A stretch of 48,301 bases of DNA, from the NCBI GenBank assembly GCA_021155885.1, contig JAJNBB010000008.1, positions 1 through 48,301 on the forward strand, in the 5' to 3' direction. The notes under the pieces were generated by a model. It was given only the letters and a program-made list of their open reading frames with translations, was not told the DNA's origin and did not search any database. Positions 36,420 to 46,092 of this stretch are shown piece after piece. The position numbers were made by a program, and so were the translations under genes. Position 1 is the stretch's first letter; each line of letters begins with the position of its first letter. This DNA comes from Fibrobacteria bacterium. GTDB lineage: Bacteria; Fibrobacterota; Fibrobacteria; UBA11236.

Positions 36420-36974
36420 ATGTCCACATCCAAATCGAATTCCATACCGACCGAACCCAAGCTCTATCTGATCCGCGGCCAGCGGGTCATTCTCGACTCG
36501 GACCTGGCCAAGATGTACGGCGTGGCGACCAAACGCTTCAACGAGGCCTTCAAGCGCAATTTAGAGCGATTTCCGGAGGATTTCGCGTTCCAGCTCACTC
36601 AAGGCGAGGCACAGGTTTTGAGGTCGCAAATTGCGACCTCAAAGATATTGTCCGTCACGGAAGATTTGGAAATGAGAGGCGGTCGCCGAAACTCACCTTG
36701 GGTCTTCAACGAGCATGGCGCCCTGATGGCTGCGACCATCCTCAAGAGCGATCAGGCGGTGCGTTTGAGCGTCTTCGTCGTTCGGGCCTTTGTGCGAATG
36801 CGGGAGCAGATCGCCGACAATCAGGCCATTCTCAAGCGATTGGCGGAAATCGACCTGTCCCTGCTGGCGCACGATTCCATTCTGCGGGATATCTACGACA
36901 AGCTTATGCCGCTCCTGGAGCCACCGCCCGATCCTGCGTCCAAGCGCAAGCTGGGATTTCATCGGGAACGCTGA
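36420..36974 (+). CDS. ORF6N-domain protein
   Basis: This 184-residue protein has the N-terminal ORF6N DNA-binding domain: LYLIRGQRVILDSDLAKMYGVATKRFNEAFKRN, then RFPEDFAFQLTQGEAQVLRSQIATSK and GGRRNSPWVFNEHGALMAATIL. The C-terminal half is a basic helical region. The domain is common in phage antirepressor-like proteins but also occurs alone in bacteria. It is inserted just before hrcA (25 bp) and has its own TATGCT box, so it may drive hrcA as well. A phage remnant is possible, but no other phage gene is near, and it does not look like a recent arrival. Confidence 0.85.
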   Translation: MSTSKSNSIPTEPKLYLIRGQRVILDSDLAKMYGVATKRFNEAFKRNLERFPEDFAFQLTQGEAQVLRSQIATSKILSVTEDLEMRGGRRNSPWVFNEHGALMAATILKSDQAVRLSVFVVRAFVRMREQIADNQAILKRLAEIDLSLLAHDSILRDIYDKLMPLLEPPPDPASKRKLGFHRER

Positions 36975-36999
36975 CGGTTCCGGGAGTAACGAGGAATCC

Positions 37000-38097
37000 A
37001 TGACCCTCCCCGACTCCCTCTCCCCCCGCCAGAAGCAGGTCCTCACGGCCCTTGTGGACCACTACATCGTCCGCGCGGAACCGGTGTCGTCCAAAGTCCT
37101 GTCGCAGTCTTCCATCCTCTCCGCCTCGTCCGCGACGATCCGCAACACGCTGGGCACGCTCGAGGACATGGGCTTCGTGGAGCAGCCCCACACTTCGGCC
37201 GGCCGCCTGCCGACCGACCTGGGCTACCGCGCCTACGTCGACGAGTTGATGCATCCCGAGCCTTTGTCCCCCGACGATCGCGCCGCGCTGGACCGGGCCC
37301 TGGAGCACGAGGAATCCCTCGAAGCGCGCCTGGCGCGCGTCGCCCAGGTCCTCGCCGATCGGACTTACTTATTGGCCCTCGTGGTTCCCCCGCCTCCCCA
37401 AACCGTTTTCCGCCGCCTTTCTTTGATCCGGGTCGAAGAAGGAAAGACTGCCATGGTTCTTGCTACCTCCGATCAGGAGGTCCGCTCGAGCTGGATTTCA
37501 AATGGGGAAGGGGGGATTGAAACCCCCGAAAACCCCGTTTTCAGGCTGGAAACGATGGTCGACCAACTGAATGCACAGATGGCCGGACGCCCTGTTTCAT
37601 TTTTGAACGAGACCTTTTCTAAATTGAAAGAGGTGATGGGCCTGAAAACAGGGCTCAAAAACGAGAAAAAAGAGCTGGATTTATTGGATCGTTCCATTTT
37701 GAAGCTGTCTCAGGAAAAGCATGCCGACGACGTCTTCATCGCGGGCGCCAAGAATTTAGTGAACCGGCCGGATTTCGCGAAAATCGAGGACATCTCTTCC
37801 ATTTTCGAGCTTCTGGAGTCCAAGGTGACGTTGGTTCATTTCTTGCGTCAGAAGCAAGACAGCACGGGAGTTCACGTGACGGTCGGGGAAGAGCGCCGCG
37901 AAGACGGCCATCTTTTCCGCTCCTTGTCCCTGATCACGGCGGCTTATACCCTGATTGAGGGAGGTCCGCGGGGCATGGTCGGGGTCCTGGGACCGAAGCG
38001 AATTCCCTACGCCCGGCTCGTGCCGGTGGTAAGTCACGCGGCCCGCGCGCTGAGCCGGTCGGGCCGGAAAGAAGAAAAGGAAAACACGGAAGCATGA
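37000..38097 (+). CDS. hrcA: Heat-inducible transcription repressor HrcA
   Basis: This 365-residue repressor binds CIRCE and blocks chaperone genes until stress. The N-terminal winged-helix segment runs RQKQVLTALVDHYIVRAEPVSSKVL, then SSATIRNTLGTLEDMGFVEQPHTSAGRLPTDLGYRAYVDELM. The C-terminal part has the GAF-like dimer region ending GVLGPKRIPYARLVPVVSHAA. The start is the ATG at 37000 with GAGGAA before it. Its stop overlaps the grpE start. The one CIRCE I find in the window is before groES. None is seen before ORF6N-hrcA or dnaK. Confidence 0.97.
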   Translation: MTLPDSLSPRQKQVLTALVDHYIVRAEPVSSKVLSQSSILSASSATIRNTLGTLEDMGFVEQPHTSAGRLPTDLGYRAYVDELMHPEPLSPDDRAALDRALEHEESLEARLARVAQVLADRTYLLALVVPPPPQTVFRRLSLIRVEEGKTAMVLATSDQEVRSSWISNGEGGIETPENPVFRLETMVDQLNAQMAGRPVSFLNETFSKLKEVMGLKTGLKNEKKELDLLDRSILKLSQEKHADDVFIAGAKNLVNRPDFAKIEDISSIFELLESKVTLVHFLRQKQDSTGVHVTVGEERREDGHLFRSLSLITAAYTLIEGGPRGMVGVLGPKRIPYARLVPVVSHAARALSRSGRKEEKENTEA

Positions 38098-38675
38098 GCG
38101 AAGTAAGAGACGATCAGGTGGGCGGCGAGGACCCGAAAAATTCCGAGTCCATCGACGAGATCCTCGCCGGGGCCGCGGACGCCGCGGCGACCGGTACCTC
38201 CGACTCGGACGGGTTTGCCAAAGGCTCCCCGAAGCTCGAGGCCGAGATCGCGGAGCTGAAAGACAAGAACCTGCGGCTCTACGCCGAGTTCGACAACTTC
38301 CGCCGCCGCACCGCGAAGGAAAGCTTCGAGATGATGGTCACGGCCAACGCGAAGCTGATCGAAAAGCTCACCGACGTCCTGGACAATTTCAACCGCGCCT
38401 TCGATCCGCAAAACAAAGCCTCCGCGGAGGATTTCGAGAAGGGCATGAAGCTGATCTTCGGCCGCTTCAAGGACATCCTCGACGGTGAAGGCCTCGAGGA
38501 GATCGATCCTTCCGGCACGGAATTTGATCCGAATCTGCACGAGGCGTTGCTCCAGCAAACGAGCGACACCGTCCCCGAGAACCACGTCATCCAGACGGTC
38601 TCGAAGGGCTACAAACTGAAGAGCAAAATCCTGAAGCACGCCAAGGTGATCGTGTCTAAGGGGAAGGAAGAGTAA
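38094..38675 (+). CDS. grpE: GrpE nucleotide-exchange factor
   Basis: This 193-residue partner of DnaK releases ADP. After a variable acidic N-terminus, the long coiled helix begins around LEAEIAELKDKNLRLYAEFDNFRRRTAKE. The C-terminal wing has LHEALLQQ, PENHVIQTVSKGYKLKSKILKHAKVIVSKG. The start overlaps hrcA (ATGA). The dnaK start is 130 bp downstream, beyond a heptamer-repeat hairpin, which is a wide gap for a chaperone operon. Confidence 0.97.
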   Translation: MSEVRDDQVGGEDPKNSESIDEILAGAADAAATGTSDSDGFAKGSPKLEAEIAELKDKNLRLYAEFDNFRRRTAKESFEMMVTANAKLIEKLTDVLDNFNRAFDPQNKASAEDFEKGMKLIFGRFKDILDGEGLEEIDPSGTEFDPNLHEALLQQTSDTVPENHVIQTVSKGYKLKSKILKHAKVIVSKGKEE

Positions 38676-38676
38676 C

Positions 38677-38751
38677 GGGTCGGGGGACGGGGGTTATGGG
38701 ACGGGAGAAAGCAACAGTTATCCCCTATCCCCCGACTCCCGACCCCCGTCC
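38677..38751. repeat. Inverted arrays of 7-bp repeats, locus 2 (grpE-dnaK gap)
   Basis: The left arm (38677-38707) is heptamers like GGTCGGG, GGACGGG and GGTTATG. The right arm (38718-38751) is the reverse complement. With a loop of about 10 nt it would form a long hairpin in the grpE-dnaK mRNA. Confidence 0.7.
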
Positions 38752-38804
38752 AATCATTAATAGGCCTCAATCAGGCCGCAACGATTAAACAAGGAGTCAA
38801 CATC

Positions 38805-40721
<1,917 letters not shown>

Positions 40722-40750
40722 CGCACACGGTTGAGTCCGATCCCCGTTTC

Positions 40751-40948
40751 GTTGGGGGTCGGGAGTTGGGGGTTGGGAGCGAAAAAATCGCTCTCACCCC
40801 TTCCTCGCGAAAACGATTCTCGAAAAGGAGAAGGAGATTGATCACTCCCTCTTTTCGGGATAACGGTTCTGAAAAGAGCCGGTAGGAGCCGGGGTCAAAG
40901 AGCAGGGAATGGAGTTTACTCCCAACCCCCAACTCCCAACCCCCAACT
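40751..40948. repeat. Inverted arrays of 7-bp repeats, locus 3 (dnaK-dnaJ gap)
   Basis: GTTGGGG-type heptamers at 40751-40780 face their reverse complement (CCCAACC type) at 40918-40948. The 137 nt between contain an imperfect direct repeat, AACGATTCTCGAAAAGGAG and AACGGTTCTGAAAAGAG. The whole unit looks like a small inserted element. Confidence 0.75.
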
Positions 40949-40972
40949 TTTCCGGCCACAGGGAATAGATAA

Positions 40973-42109
40973 ATGGCCACGAAGAGAGATTACTACGAGA
41001 TCCTGGGCGTCACCAAGGACGCCGACGCAACGGCCATCAAGTCCGCGTACAAGAAGCTTGCGGTGAAATATCATCCCGACAAGAACCCGGGGAACAAGGA
41101 AGCCGAGGAGAAGTTCAAGGAAGCCGCCGAAGCGTACGGCGTCCTCTCCGACGCGACCAAAAAGGCGCAGTACGACCGCTTCGGGCACGCCGGCATGAAC
41201 CAGGGCGGCATGGGCGGCGGCGCGCAGGGCTTCAGCAACTTCGAGGACATTTTCTCCTCCTTCGGGGACATCTTCGGCGGCGGCGGCGGTTTCGGCGGCG
41301 GTCGCAGCCGCGGTCCCTCGGGTCCCCCGCGCGGCCAGGACCTGCAGATCCAGCTGACGCTCACCCTCAAGGACATCGCCCACGGCGTCACCAAGAAAAT
41401 CCAGCTCAAGCGCTTCGGCAGGTGCAAGACCTGCGACGGCGCGGGCGGCACCGGCAAGGAGACCTGCGGCACCTGCAAGGGCCAGGGCCAGGTGCGCCGC
41501 ACCCAAAACTCTTTCTTCGGCCAGGTGGTCAACGTCACCGCCTGCCCCGACTGCGGCGGAACCGGCCAGCAGATCAAGGTCCGTTGCAAGGACTGCAACG
41601 GCCAGGGCCGCGTGCAGGAGGAAGTCACCCTCCCCATCGAAATCCCCGCCGGCGTCGAGGAAGGGCAGTATCTCACCTTACGCGGCGAGGGCCATCGCGG
41701 CCCGCACGGCGGAGGCGCGGGCGATTTGCTCGTCGTGATTCACGAGGCGCGCGATGAGCGTTTCGAGCGCCGCGGCGTCGACCTGCACGGCAAGGCCGAC
41801 ATCCCGTTCACCACGGCGGCCCTGGGCGGTTCGATCCGCGTTCCCACCTTGGAGGGCGACGTCGAGCTCAAGATCCCGGCCGGCACGCAAAGCGATACGC
41901 TGATGCGCCTGCGCGGCAAGGGATTGCCCGAGCTGCACGGCGGCGCGCACGGCCATTTGTACGTCAAGGTCCACATCGACACCCCGCAGAAGCTGGGCGC
42001 GCGCGAGACCGAGCTGCTCAAGGAACTGCAAGCCCTCTGGGAGGCCCCGGCCTCGAAGGGCGGGAAAGAGAGCGGTTCGAAGGACAAGTCGAAGTCGTTC
42101 TTTTTTTAG
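40973..42109 (+). CDS. dnaJ: DnaJ (Hsp40) co-chaperone
   Basis: This 378-residue type I J-protein feeds clients to DnaK. The J domain has the HPD motif at 34-36 ([12 protein letters not shown]). A Gly/Phe-rich segment contains [22 protein letters not shown]. Four zinc-binding repeats follow: [24 protein letters not shown] and CKDCNGQG. Then come the two C-terminal beta domains ([34 protein letters not shown]). Complete. It follows the heptamer element and is followed after 36 bp by the AAA+ regulator, likely on the same transcript. Confidence 0.98.
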   Translation: MATKRDYYEILGVTKDADATAIKSAYKKLAVKYHPDKNPGNKEAEEKFKEAAEAYGVLSDATKKAQYDRFGHAGMNQGGMGGGAQGFSNFEDIFSSFGDIFGGGGGFGGGRSRGPSGPPRGQDLQIQLTLTLKDIAHGVTKKIQLKRFGRCKTCDGAGGTGKETCGTCKGQGQVRRTQNSFFGQVVNVTACPDCGGTGQQIKVRCKDCNGQGRVQEEVTLPIEIPAGVEEGQYLTLRGEGHRGPHGGGAGDLLVVIHEARDERFERRGVDLHGKADIPFTTAALGGSIRVPTLEGDVELKIPAGTQSDTLMRLRGKGLPELHGGAHGHLYVKVHIDTPQKLGARETELLKELQALWEAPASKGGKESGSKDKSKSFFF

Positions 42110-42145
42110 AAGCCCCGCCTTCTGAAGACTGAAGCGAAAACAGGA

Positions 42146-43570
42146 ATGGGAAAGGACATCATGGAAGCCGATAGAAACATGGCCGCCAAGGTCTTTATCC
42201 TCGACAAGGACGCCGATCTCAAGAAGGAGGTCTTCGCGGCCTGGTCGTTGCCCGACACCGAACTGCTGGAGAGCTCCGGCGGAGAGGGCGCGATCCGCGC
42301 CCTCAGCCAGGGCGACGTGGCCGTGCTGTTCCTGTCGACCGAACTCCTGACGATCGACAACCTGGACATTCCCGCCCTGGCGCGCGAGCGCAACCCGGGC
42401 ATCGAGATCTTCATCCTGGCGGGCGCCGGCGACCGCGCCCAGGCCGAGGCGGCCGTGCACCGCGGCGCCCACTCCTTCCTGATGAAGCCGGTCAACGTGG
42501 AGTTGCTGCAGTCGCTGGCGCAAAAGGCCCTGTTGCGCACGCTCAGCCGACGCAACGTCCGCGATCTGCGCGAACACGTCCTCGAGGATCTGCTCGGGTC
42601 CACGCCGGTGATGAAGAAAATCCTGAAGACCTTGATCAAGGTCGCCCCGACGAACAGCACGCTGCTGCTTTCCGGCGAAAGCGGCGTGGGCAAGGAATTC
42701 GTCGCCGACGTCGTCCACCGTCTGTCCTCGCGCGCCGAGGAAAGCTTCGTGGCGGTGAACTGCGGAGCGATCCCCGAGAACCTCGTCGAGGCGGAACTGT
42801 TCGGTTCGCGCAAGGGCTCCTATACCGGATCCGTGGCCGACCGCAAGGGCCTGATCGAGATGGCGGACAAGGGCACGCTTTTCCTCGACGAGATCGGGGA
42901 GCTGAGCCTCCAGACCCAGGTCAAGCTCCTGCGCTTCCTGCAGGAGAAGGAAATCCGCCGCGTGGGCGACACCGAGAACCGCCACGTCGACACGCGGGTG
43001 ATCGCCGCCACCAACCGCGATCTGCACCAGGCGATCGCGAACGGCACCTTCCGCGAGGACCTGTACTACCGGCTCAGCGTGTTCCATATCACCTTGCCCC
43101 CGCTGCGCGAGCGCCGCGACTCCGTTCCCAGCCTCATCCGCACCTTCGTCAAGAAGTACGCGGCGCAGCAAAAGAAGGACATCAAGGGCATCGCGAAGAA
43201 TGCCGAGTCGATTTTGCTGAACTATGAATACCCGGGGAACATCCGGCAGCTCGAAAACATCATCGAGCACGCGGTCACCCTGAGCGAGGGGGACAACCTC
43301 CTTTTGGAGGACCTGCCTGAGTACCTGACCGGCGGCGCCGAGGGACCGTCCCTCTATGCGCTGCCCGCCCCAACCTTTGGAGAGGAGAAAACCATGCTTA
43401 CACCCGACACCTTGCTCACGCTGTCCCAGCTGGAAAAGGATTACATCCAGCGCGCCCTGGAGATTTGCCAGCGCAACCATACCGAGGCGGCGCGGCGTTT
43501 GGGCATCTCCCGTTCCACCCTTTGGCGCAAGCTGAAGGAACATGGAATGGAAGCCGCCGCGGCGCACTAA
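42146..43570 (+). CDS. Sigma-54-interacting AAA+ regulator with degenerate receiver
   Basis: This 474-residue NtrC-type protein has three parts. A receiver-like domain at about 12-125 keeps an acidic pocket (Asp20, Asp22) and the Lys (Lys114 in FLMKP), but it has Phe62 in DVAVLFL where the phosphorylated Asp should be, so it is probably not phosphorylated. The AAA+ domain has Walker A GESGVGKE (167-174), Walker B TLFLDEIGE and GSYTGS (214-219) in place of the usual GAFTGA loop. A Fis-type helix-turn-helix (EAARRLGISRSTLWRKLKEHG) is at the end. It may work in a constitutive or protein-controlled way. The start at 42146 is slightly uncertain, as a second ATG at 42161 has a better Shine-Dalgarno. 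It is 36 bp after dnaJ. Confidence 0.92.
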   Translation: MGKDIMEADRNMAAKVFILDKDADLKKEVFAAWSLPDTELLESSGGEGAIRALSQGDVAVLFLSTELLTIDNLDIPALARERNPGIEIFILAGAGDRAQAEAAVHRGAHSFLMKPVNVELLQSLAQKALLRTLSRRNVRDLREHVLEDLLGSTPVMKKILKTLIKVAPTNSTLLLSGESGVGKEFVADVVHRLSSRAEESFVAVNCGAIPENLVEAELFGSRKGSYTGSVADRKGLIEMADKGTLFLDEIGELSLQTQVKLLRFLQEKEIRRVGDTENRHVDTRVIAATNRDLHQAIANGTFREDLYYRLSVFHITLPPLRERRDSVPSLIRTFVKKYAAQQKKDIKGIAKNAESILLNYEYPGNIRQLENIIEHAVTLSEGDNLLLEDLPEYLTGGAEGPSLYALPAPTFGEEKTMLTPDTLLTLSQLEKDYIQRALEICQRNHTEAARRLGISRSTLWRKLKEHGMEAAAAH

Positions 43571-43774
43571 ACCGGTTTTCGCGTTATCGGATCCGGGGTT
43601 TTCCGGGTCTGGCCTGTACCATTTCGGGTCGATTCCGGCCATTCCGGGTTCGATTTCGAACATTTTTTGCCGTCCCAATCCGCTTCTTCCATTTTTATCG
43701 TATTTTCCTGACAGGACGAGGGGTGCGCGAACGGCACGCCTTTCGCTCCTGAATGAAGAAGAAAGGGGGGAGTT
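43571..43774. other. Gap before the small gene
   Basis: This 204-bp gap has an imperfect direct repeat, CCATTTCGGGTCGATTCCGG then CCATTCCGGGTTCGATTTCG. The Shine-Dalgarno of the next gene (GGGGAG) is at its end. I see no further gene and no clear sigma-54 promoter. Confidence 0.4.
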
Positions 43775-43957
43775 ATGGCAGCGAATCTGGAAGACGACGG
43801 CGCCGTGAAACTTCAGAATGTTTCCGCGCAGGAGTTCATTCCCTTGTTTTCAGGACGTCCGAAGCGTGAAAAAGTGATCAGCAAGGACGACATGATGGAT
43901 TTGGATATTCTTCTTCACACCTGCGACACCGTTGAGGCGTTTTTGGCCAAGGCTTGA
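43775..43957 (+). CDS. Small protein of 60 residues, unknown function
   Basis: The ATG at 43775 has a GGGGAG Shine-Dalgarno 3-4 nt upstream, and a strong terminator comes 30 bp after the stop. Such clean borders argue for a real gene although only 60 codons long. The protein begins MAANLEDDGAVKLQNVSAQEF, has FIPLFSGRPKREKVISKDD and ends in a helical stretch LDILLHTCDTVEAFLAKA. I see no signal peptide, membrane helix or known motif, so it is probably cytosolic. A regulator, a toxin partner or a structural peptide are all open. Its promoter could lie in the TATTTT near 43700. Confidence 0.6.
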   Translation: MAANLEDDGAVKLQNVSAQEFIPLFSGRPKREKVISKDDMMDLDILLHTCDTVEAFLAKA

Positions 43958-43978
43958 CCGGCTGAAAATCCGCATCGA

Positions 43979-44027
43979 GGTCCCACTCAAAAACCCCCTC
44001 CGCAAGAGGGGGTTTTTTGTTGGGACC
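43979..44027 (+). terminator. Terminator of the small gene
   Basis: AACCCCCTC faces GAGGGGGTT around CGCAA and a T-run follows (to 44018). An outer pair, GGTCCCA (43979-43985) and TGGGACC (44021-44027), extends the stem. Confidence 0.85.
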
Positions 44028-44087
44028 TTCTTCGCGCGGGTTGCCCCTGCCTCCCAAGTCATGTACATGATTGCCCAGGAGATTCTC

Positions 44088-44615
44088 ATGAAACGCCCTC
44101 TTGCTTCCATCGTTCTCGCCTTCGCCATTTCGGCGCCGGCTGCGTTTTCCCAAACGGAGCCGCGTTTCGGAATCGGTGCGGCGGTCACGGGCCACCTTCC
44201 CGTGGGCGACCTCGCTGAATTCACGGGCTTCGGGTTCGGGGGCTTGGGCGGCCTCGAACTGGGGGCGTATCCAGGGCTCGCGGTCACGGCCCGTTCGGGT
44301 TACCTCCATTTTCCTGAGCACGACGACAATACGCTGAGTTATGTGCCCCTCATGGGAGGGCTGAAGGCCTCGGGCGTGGAAGGCGCGGTGTATATGGCCT
44401 TCGAGGTGGGGGCCGTGTTCACAAAGGTTCGCTATGACGGCATCCCGCTGGGTGGACGGGACGTCGATGAGACGAACCTGGGCTGGAACATCGGCATCGG
44501 TTCCATGGCCGGCGCCTTGGATCTTCGGTTGTCGTTCAACGTGTGGGATGCCGCCCACCTAAGCGAATCCATGACGATCGGATTGAGCGTGGGTCTCACG
44601 GCGTTCAGTTGGTAA
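44088..44615 (+). CDS. Predicted outer-membrane beta-barrel protein A
   Basis: This 175-residue protein has the signal peptide MKRPLASIVLAFAISAPAAFSQ. The rest alternates polar and hydrophobic residues with strand blocks such as FGIGAAVTGHLPVGDLAEFTGFGFGGLGGLELG and ends SVGLTAFSW, a C-terminal aromatic as in small outer-membrane barrels. It is paralogous to the next gene. The ATG at 44088 has AGGAG 6 nt upstream. The function of the family is not known to me, and it has the size of OmpW/OmpX-type eight-strand barrels. Confidence 0.8.
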   Translation: MKRPLASIVLAFAISAPAAFSQTEPRFGIGAAVTGHLPVGDLAEFTGFGFGGLGGLELGAYPGLAVTARSGYLHFPEHDDNTLSYVPLMGGLKASGVEGAVYMAFEVGAVFTKVRYDGIPLGGRDVDETNLGWNIGIGSMAGALDLRLSFNVWDAAHLSESMTIGLSVGLTAFSW

Positions 44616-44705
44616 TCGAAGTGATCATTTTTGTTACGAAATGTATCCGTAGTTGACATTGGTGGTTGCGGAGGGGGCCTTTCTTTGGGGTTTGTCAATA
44701 TTTGA

Positions 44706-44734
44706 TTGTTTCCGAGGGGTGGTCGTTGTAGATA
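44706..44734 (+). promoter_or_regulatory. Candidate promoter of the second barrel gene
   Basis: TTGTTT (44706-44711) and TAGATA (44729-44734) are 17 nt apart, with a leader of about 45 nt and a Shine-Dalgarno GAAAGGAAA before the ATG at 44787. Confidence 0.5.
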
Positions 44735-44786
44735 AATGACAAGTCCTCTCGACAGCGAGCGGATTCCATTTCAGAAAGGAAATCCC

Positions 44787-45365
44787 ATGAAAAAAAGCAT
44801 TCTCAGCAAAGCCGGCCTTTTCGCCCTGTCCCTTGCCTCCGCCGCCGCGCCCGTTTATTCGATGGCTCCCGGCACCGCGAGCGCCAGGGAGCACACGCAG
44901 ATGGCGGCGGGTATCGACCTGGCGGCCGCGCTTCCCGTGGGAAATTTCGCGGACGTCGCGGGCTTCGGCTTGGGAGCGCTGGGCCGCTTCGAATACCAGC
45001 TCGACCAATCGGCGCTGGGCATCACCGCGCGCGCCGGCTATATCATGCACCTGGACAAGGACGTGGGCCCTTACACCAGCAGCTTCGCCACGATTCCCCT
45101 GCTTGGCGGCGTGAAATACTCGCTGCCGACCGCCCCGATCTACGTGGCGGCCGAAGCCGGCGCCTTCATCACCATGGCGGAACTCACGGACGGCCCCGGT
45201 CCTGACGTCGACAACAGCGAAACCAACTTCGGTTTCACCGCCGGCGCGGGCTATGAACTAGGCGACGTCGACATCCGCATGTCGCTGAACTTCCTGGACG
45301 TGGGCAACATGGCCGACGCGATGGCTGTTGGGGTCACGTTCGGCTACAATTTCTGGGGGAAGTAA
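44787..45365 (+). CDS. Predicted outer-membrane beta-barrel protein B
   Basis: This 192-residue exported protein has a signal ending around SAAAPVYSMAPGTASA and the same core as the preceding protein: ALPVGNFADVAGFGLGALGRFEYQL and ITARAGYIMHL, then FTAGAGYELGDVDIRMSLNF and a last block ending FGYNFWGK. The pair arose by duplication and then diverged (separate promoters). No catalytic motif is visible. It is presumably an eight-strand barrel in the outer membrane. A terminator and a heptamer array lie directly after it. Confidence 0.8.
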   Translation: MKKSILSKAGLFALSLASAAAPVYSMAPGTASAREHTQMAAGIDLAAALPVGNFADVAGFGLGALGRFEYQLDQSALGITARAGYIMHLDKDVGPYTSSFATIPLLGGVKYSLPTAPIYVAAEAGAFITMAELTDGPGPDVDNSETNFGFTAGAGYELGDVDIRMSLNFLDVGNMADAMAVGVTFGYNFWGK

Positions 45366-45369
45366 GCTA

Positions 45370-45540
45370 GGTAACAGGTTACAGGGAACAGGTTACAGGG
45401 AACAGGTGACAGGTGACAGGTGACAGGGATTTTCCGGTCACCCGAAATGTCTTAAAAACCTACCTGCGAAAAGAGGCTTCCTGGCGGAGGCCTCTTTTTT
45501 TGTGTTTGCGTTTTTCTGTACCCTGTTCCCTGTCACCTAA
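45370..45540. repeat. Inverted arrays of 7-bp repeats, locus 4
   Basis: Seven or eight heptamers of the AGGTGAC/AGGGAAC kind run from 45370 to about 45427, and a shorter reverse array (GTTCCCT, GTCACCT) is at 45517-45539. A terminator sits between them. Confidence 0.75.
45470..45501 (+). terminator. Terminator of the second barrel gene
   Basis: AAGAGGC faces GCCTCTT with TTCC/GGAG in the inner stem around TGGC, then a run of seven T. On the minus strand an A-run lies on the other side, so it may also serve the converging regulator. Confidence 0.8.
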
Positions 45541-45543
45541 TCT

Positions 45544-45981
45544 CTAAAGATCGATCCTCACGTCCCGGATCTGCACGGACAGCGCGGGCGGTTTTTTCTG
45601 CTCCGCGATCGTGACCAGGGGATTCCGGTCCCGGGGGGTCTTGCGGATCTCGATGCGGTCGAACTCCCCGCGCGTGAACTTGAAGACCCGGCCGGCGCTT
45701 TCGCCGCCCTTGGCCTTGCCGGCGCGGGGTTCGGGGTTTTCCTTGTCGCGCACCATCAGGCCCGGCGCGACGTTGAGTTCGCCGATCGACACTTCCAGGG
45801 CATCGGTGATTTTCAAGAAGGTGGACAAGCGAACCTCGCGCTTGCCGCGAATCAGGCGGTTCAGCACCGACTTGTCGATGTCGTTTTCATAGGCGAAAAG
45901 CTCGACCGACTTGTAGCCGCGCAGGCGAATCAAGGCGCCGATCCGCTCTCCAACCACCTTCCATTTTTCCAGATCCGCCAT
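45544..45981 (-). CDS. XRE-family helix-turn-helix regulator
   Basis: This 145-residue predicted DNA-binding protein has an XRE-type HTH at about 8-70: GERIGALIRLRGYKSVELFAYENDIDKSVLNRLIRGKREVRLSTFLKITDALEVSIGEL. The tail is basic with REIRKT-like runs and no membrane or enzyme motif. It probably regulates transcription of unknown genes. The start at 45981 follows the HTH alignment. A TAGATT box lies 8 nt before it. It is transcribed toward the barrel genes and ends next to a heptamer array. Confidence 0.85.
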   Translation of the reverse strand: MADLEKWKVVGERIGALIRLRGYKSVELFAYENDIDKSVLNRLIRGKREVRLSTFLKITDALEVSIGELNVAPGLMVRDKENPEPRAGKAKGGESAGRVFKFTRGEFDRIEIRKTPRDRNPLVTIAEQKKPPALSVQIRDVRIDL

Positions 45982-45989
45982 AGCAAGCG

Positions 45990-45995
45990 AATCTA
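45990..45995 (-). promoter_or_regulatory. Candidate -10 box of the XRE gene
   Basis: TAGATT lies 8 nt before the ATG at 45981. Confidence 0.4.
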
Positions 45996-46092
45996 GGGAA
46001 GTTCGCGTCTCCCATAGGTGCCGTTTGACTCCTATAATGGCAGGCGTGGGTGTCGATTGACATCATCCATTTATTCAAGGGCATGGCAGGCG

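Noticed and set aside
36420-36974. A prophage at the ORF6N gene
   Set aside because: No other phage genes, integrase or attachment repeats are seen around it.
40751-40780. A G-quadruplex from the G-rich heptamers
   Set aside because: Runs of three or more G occur with irregular short gaps, but the facing C-rich arm makes a hairpin the simpler reading. Not excluded.
45370-45427. A CRISPR-like tandem array
   Set aside because: The units are 7 bp with no spacers, so it is a heptamer array, not CRISPR.
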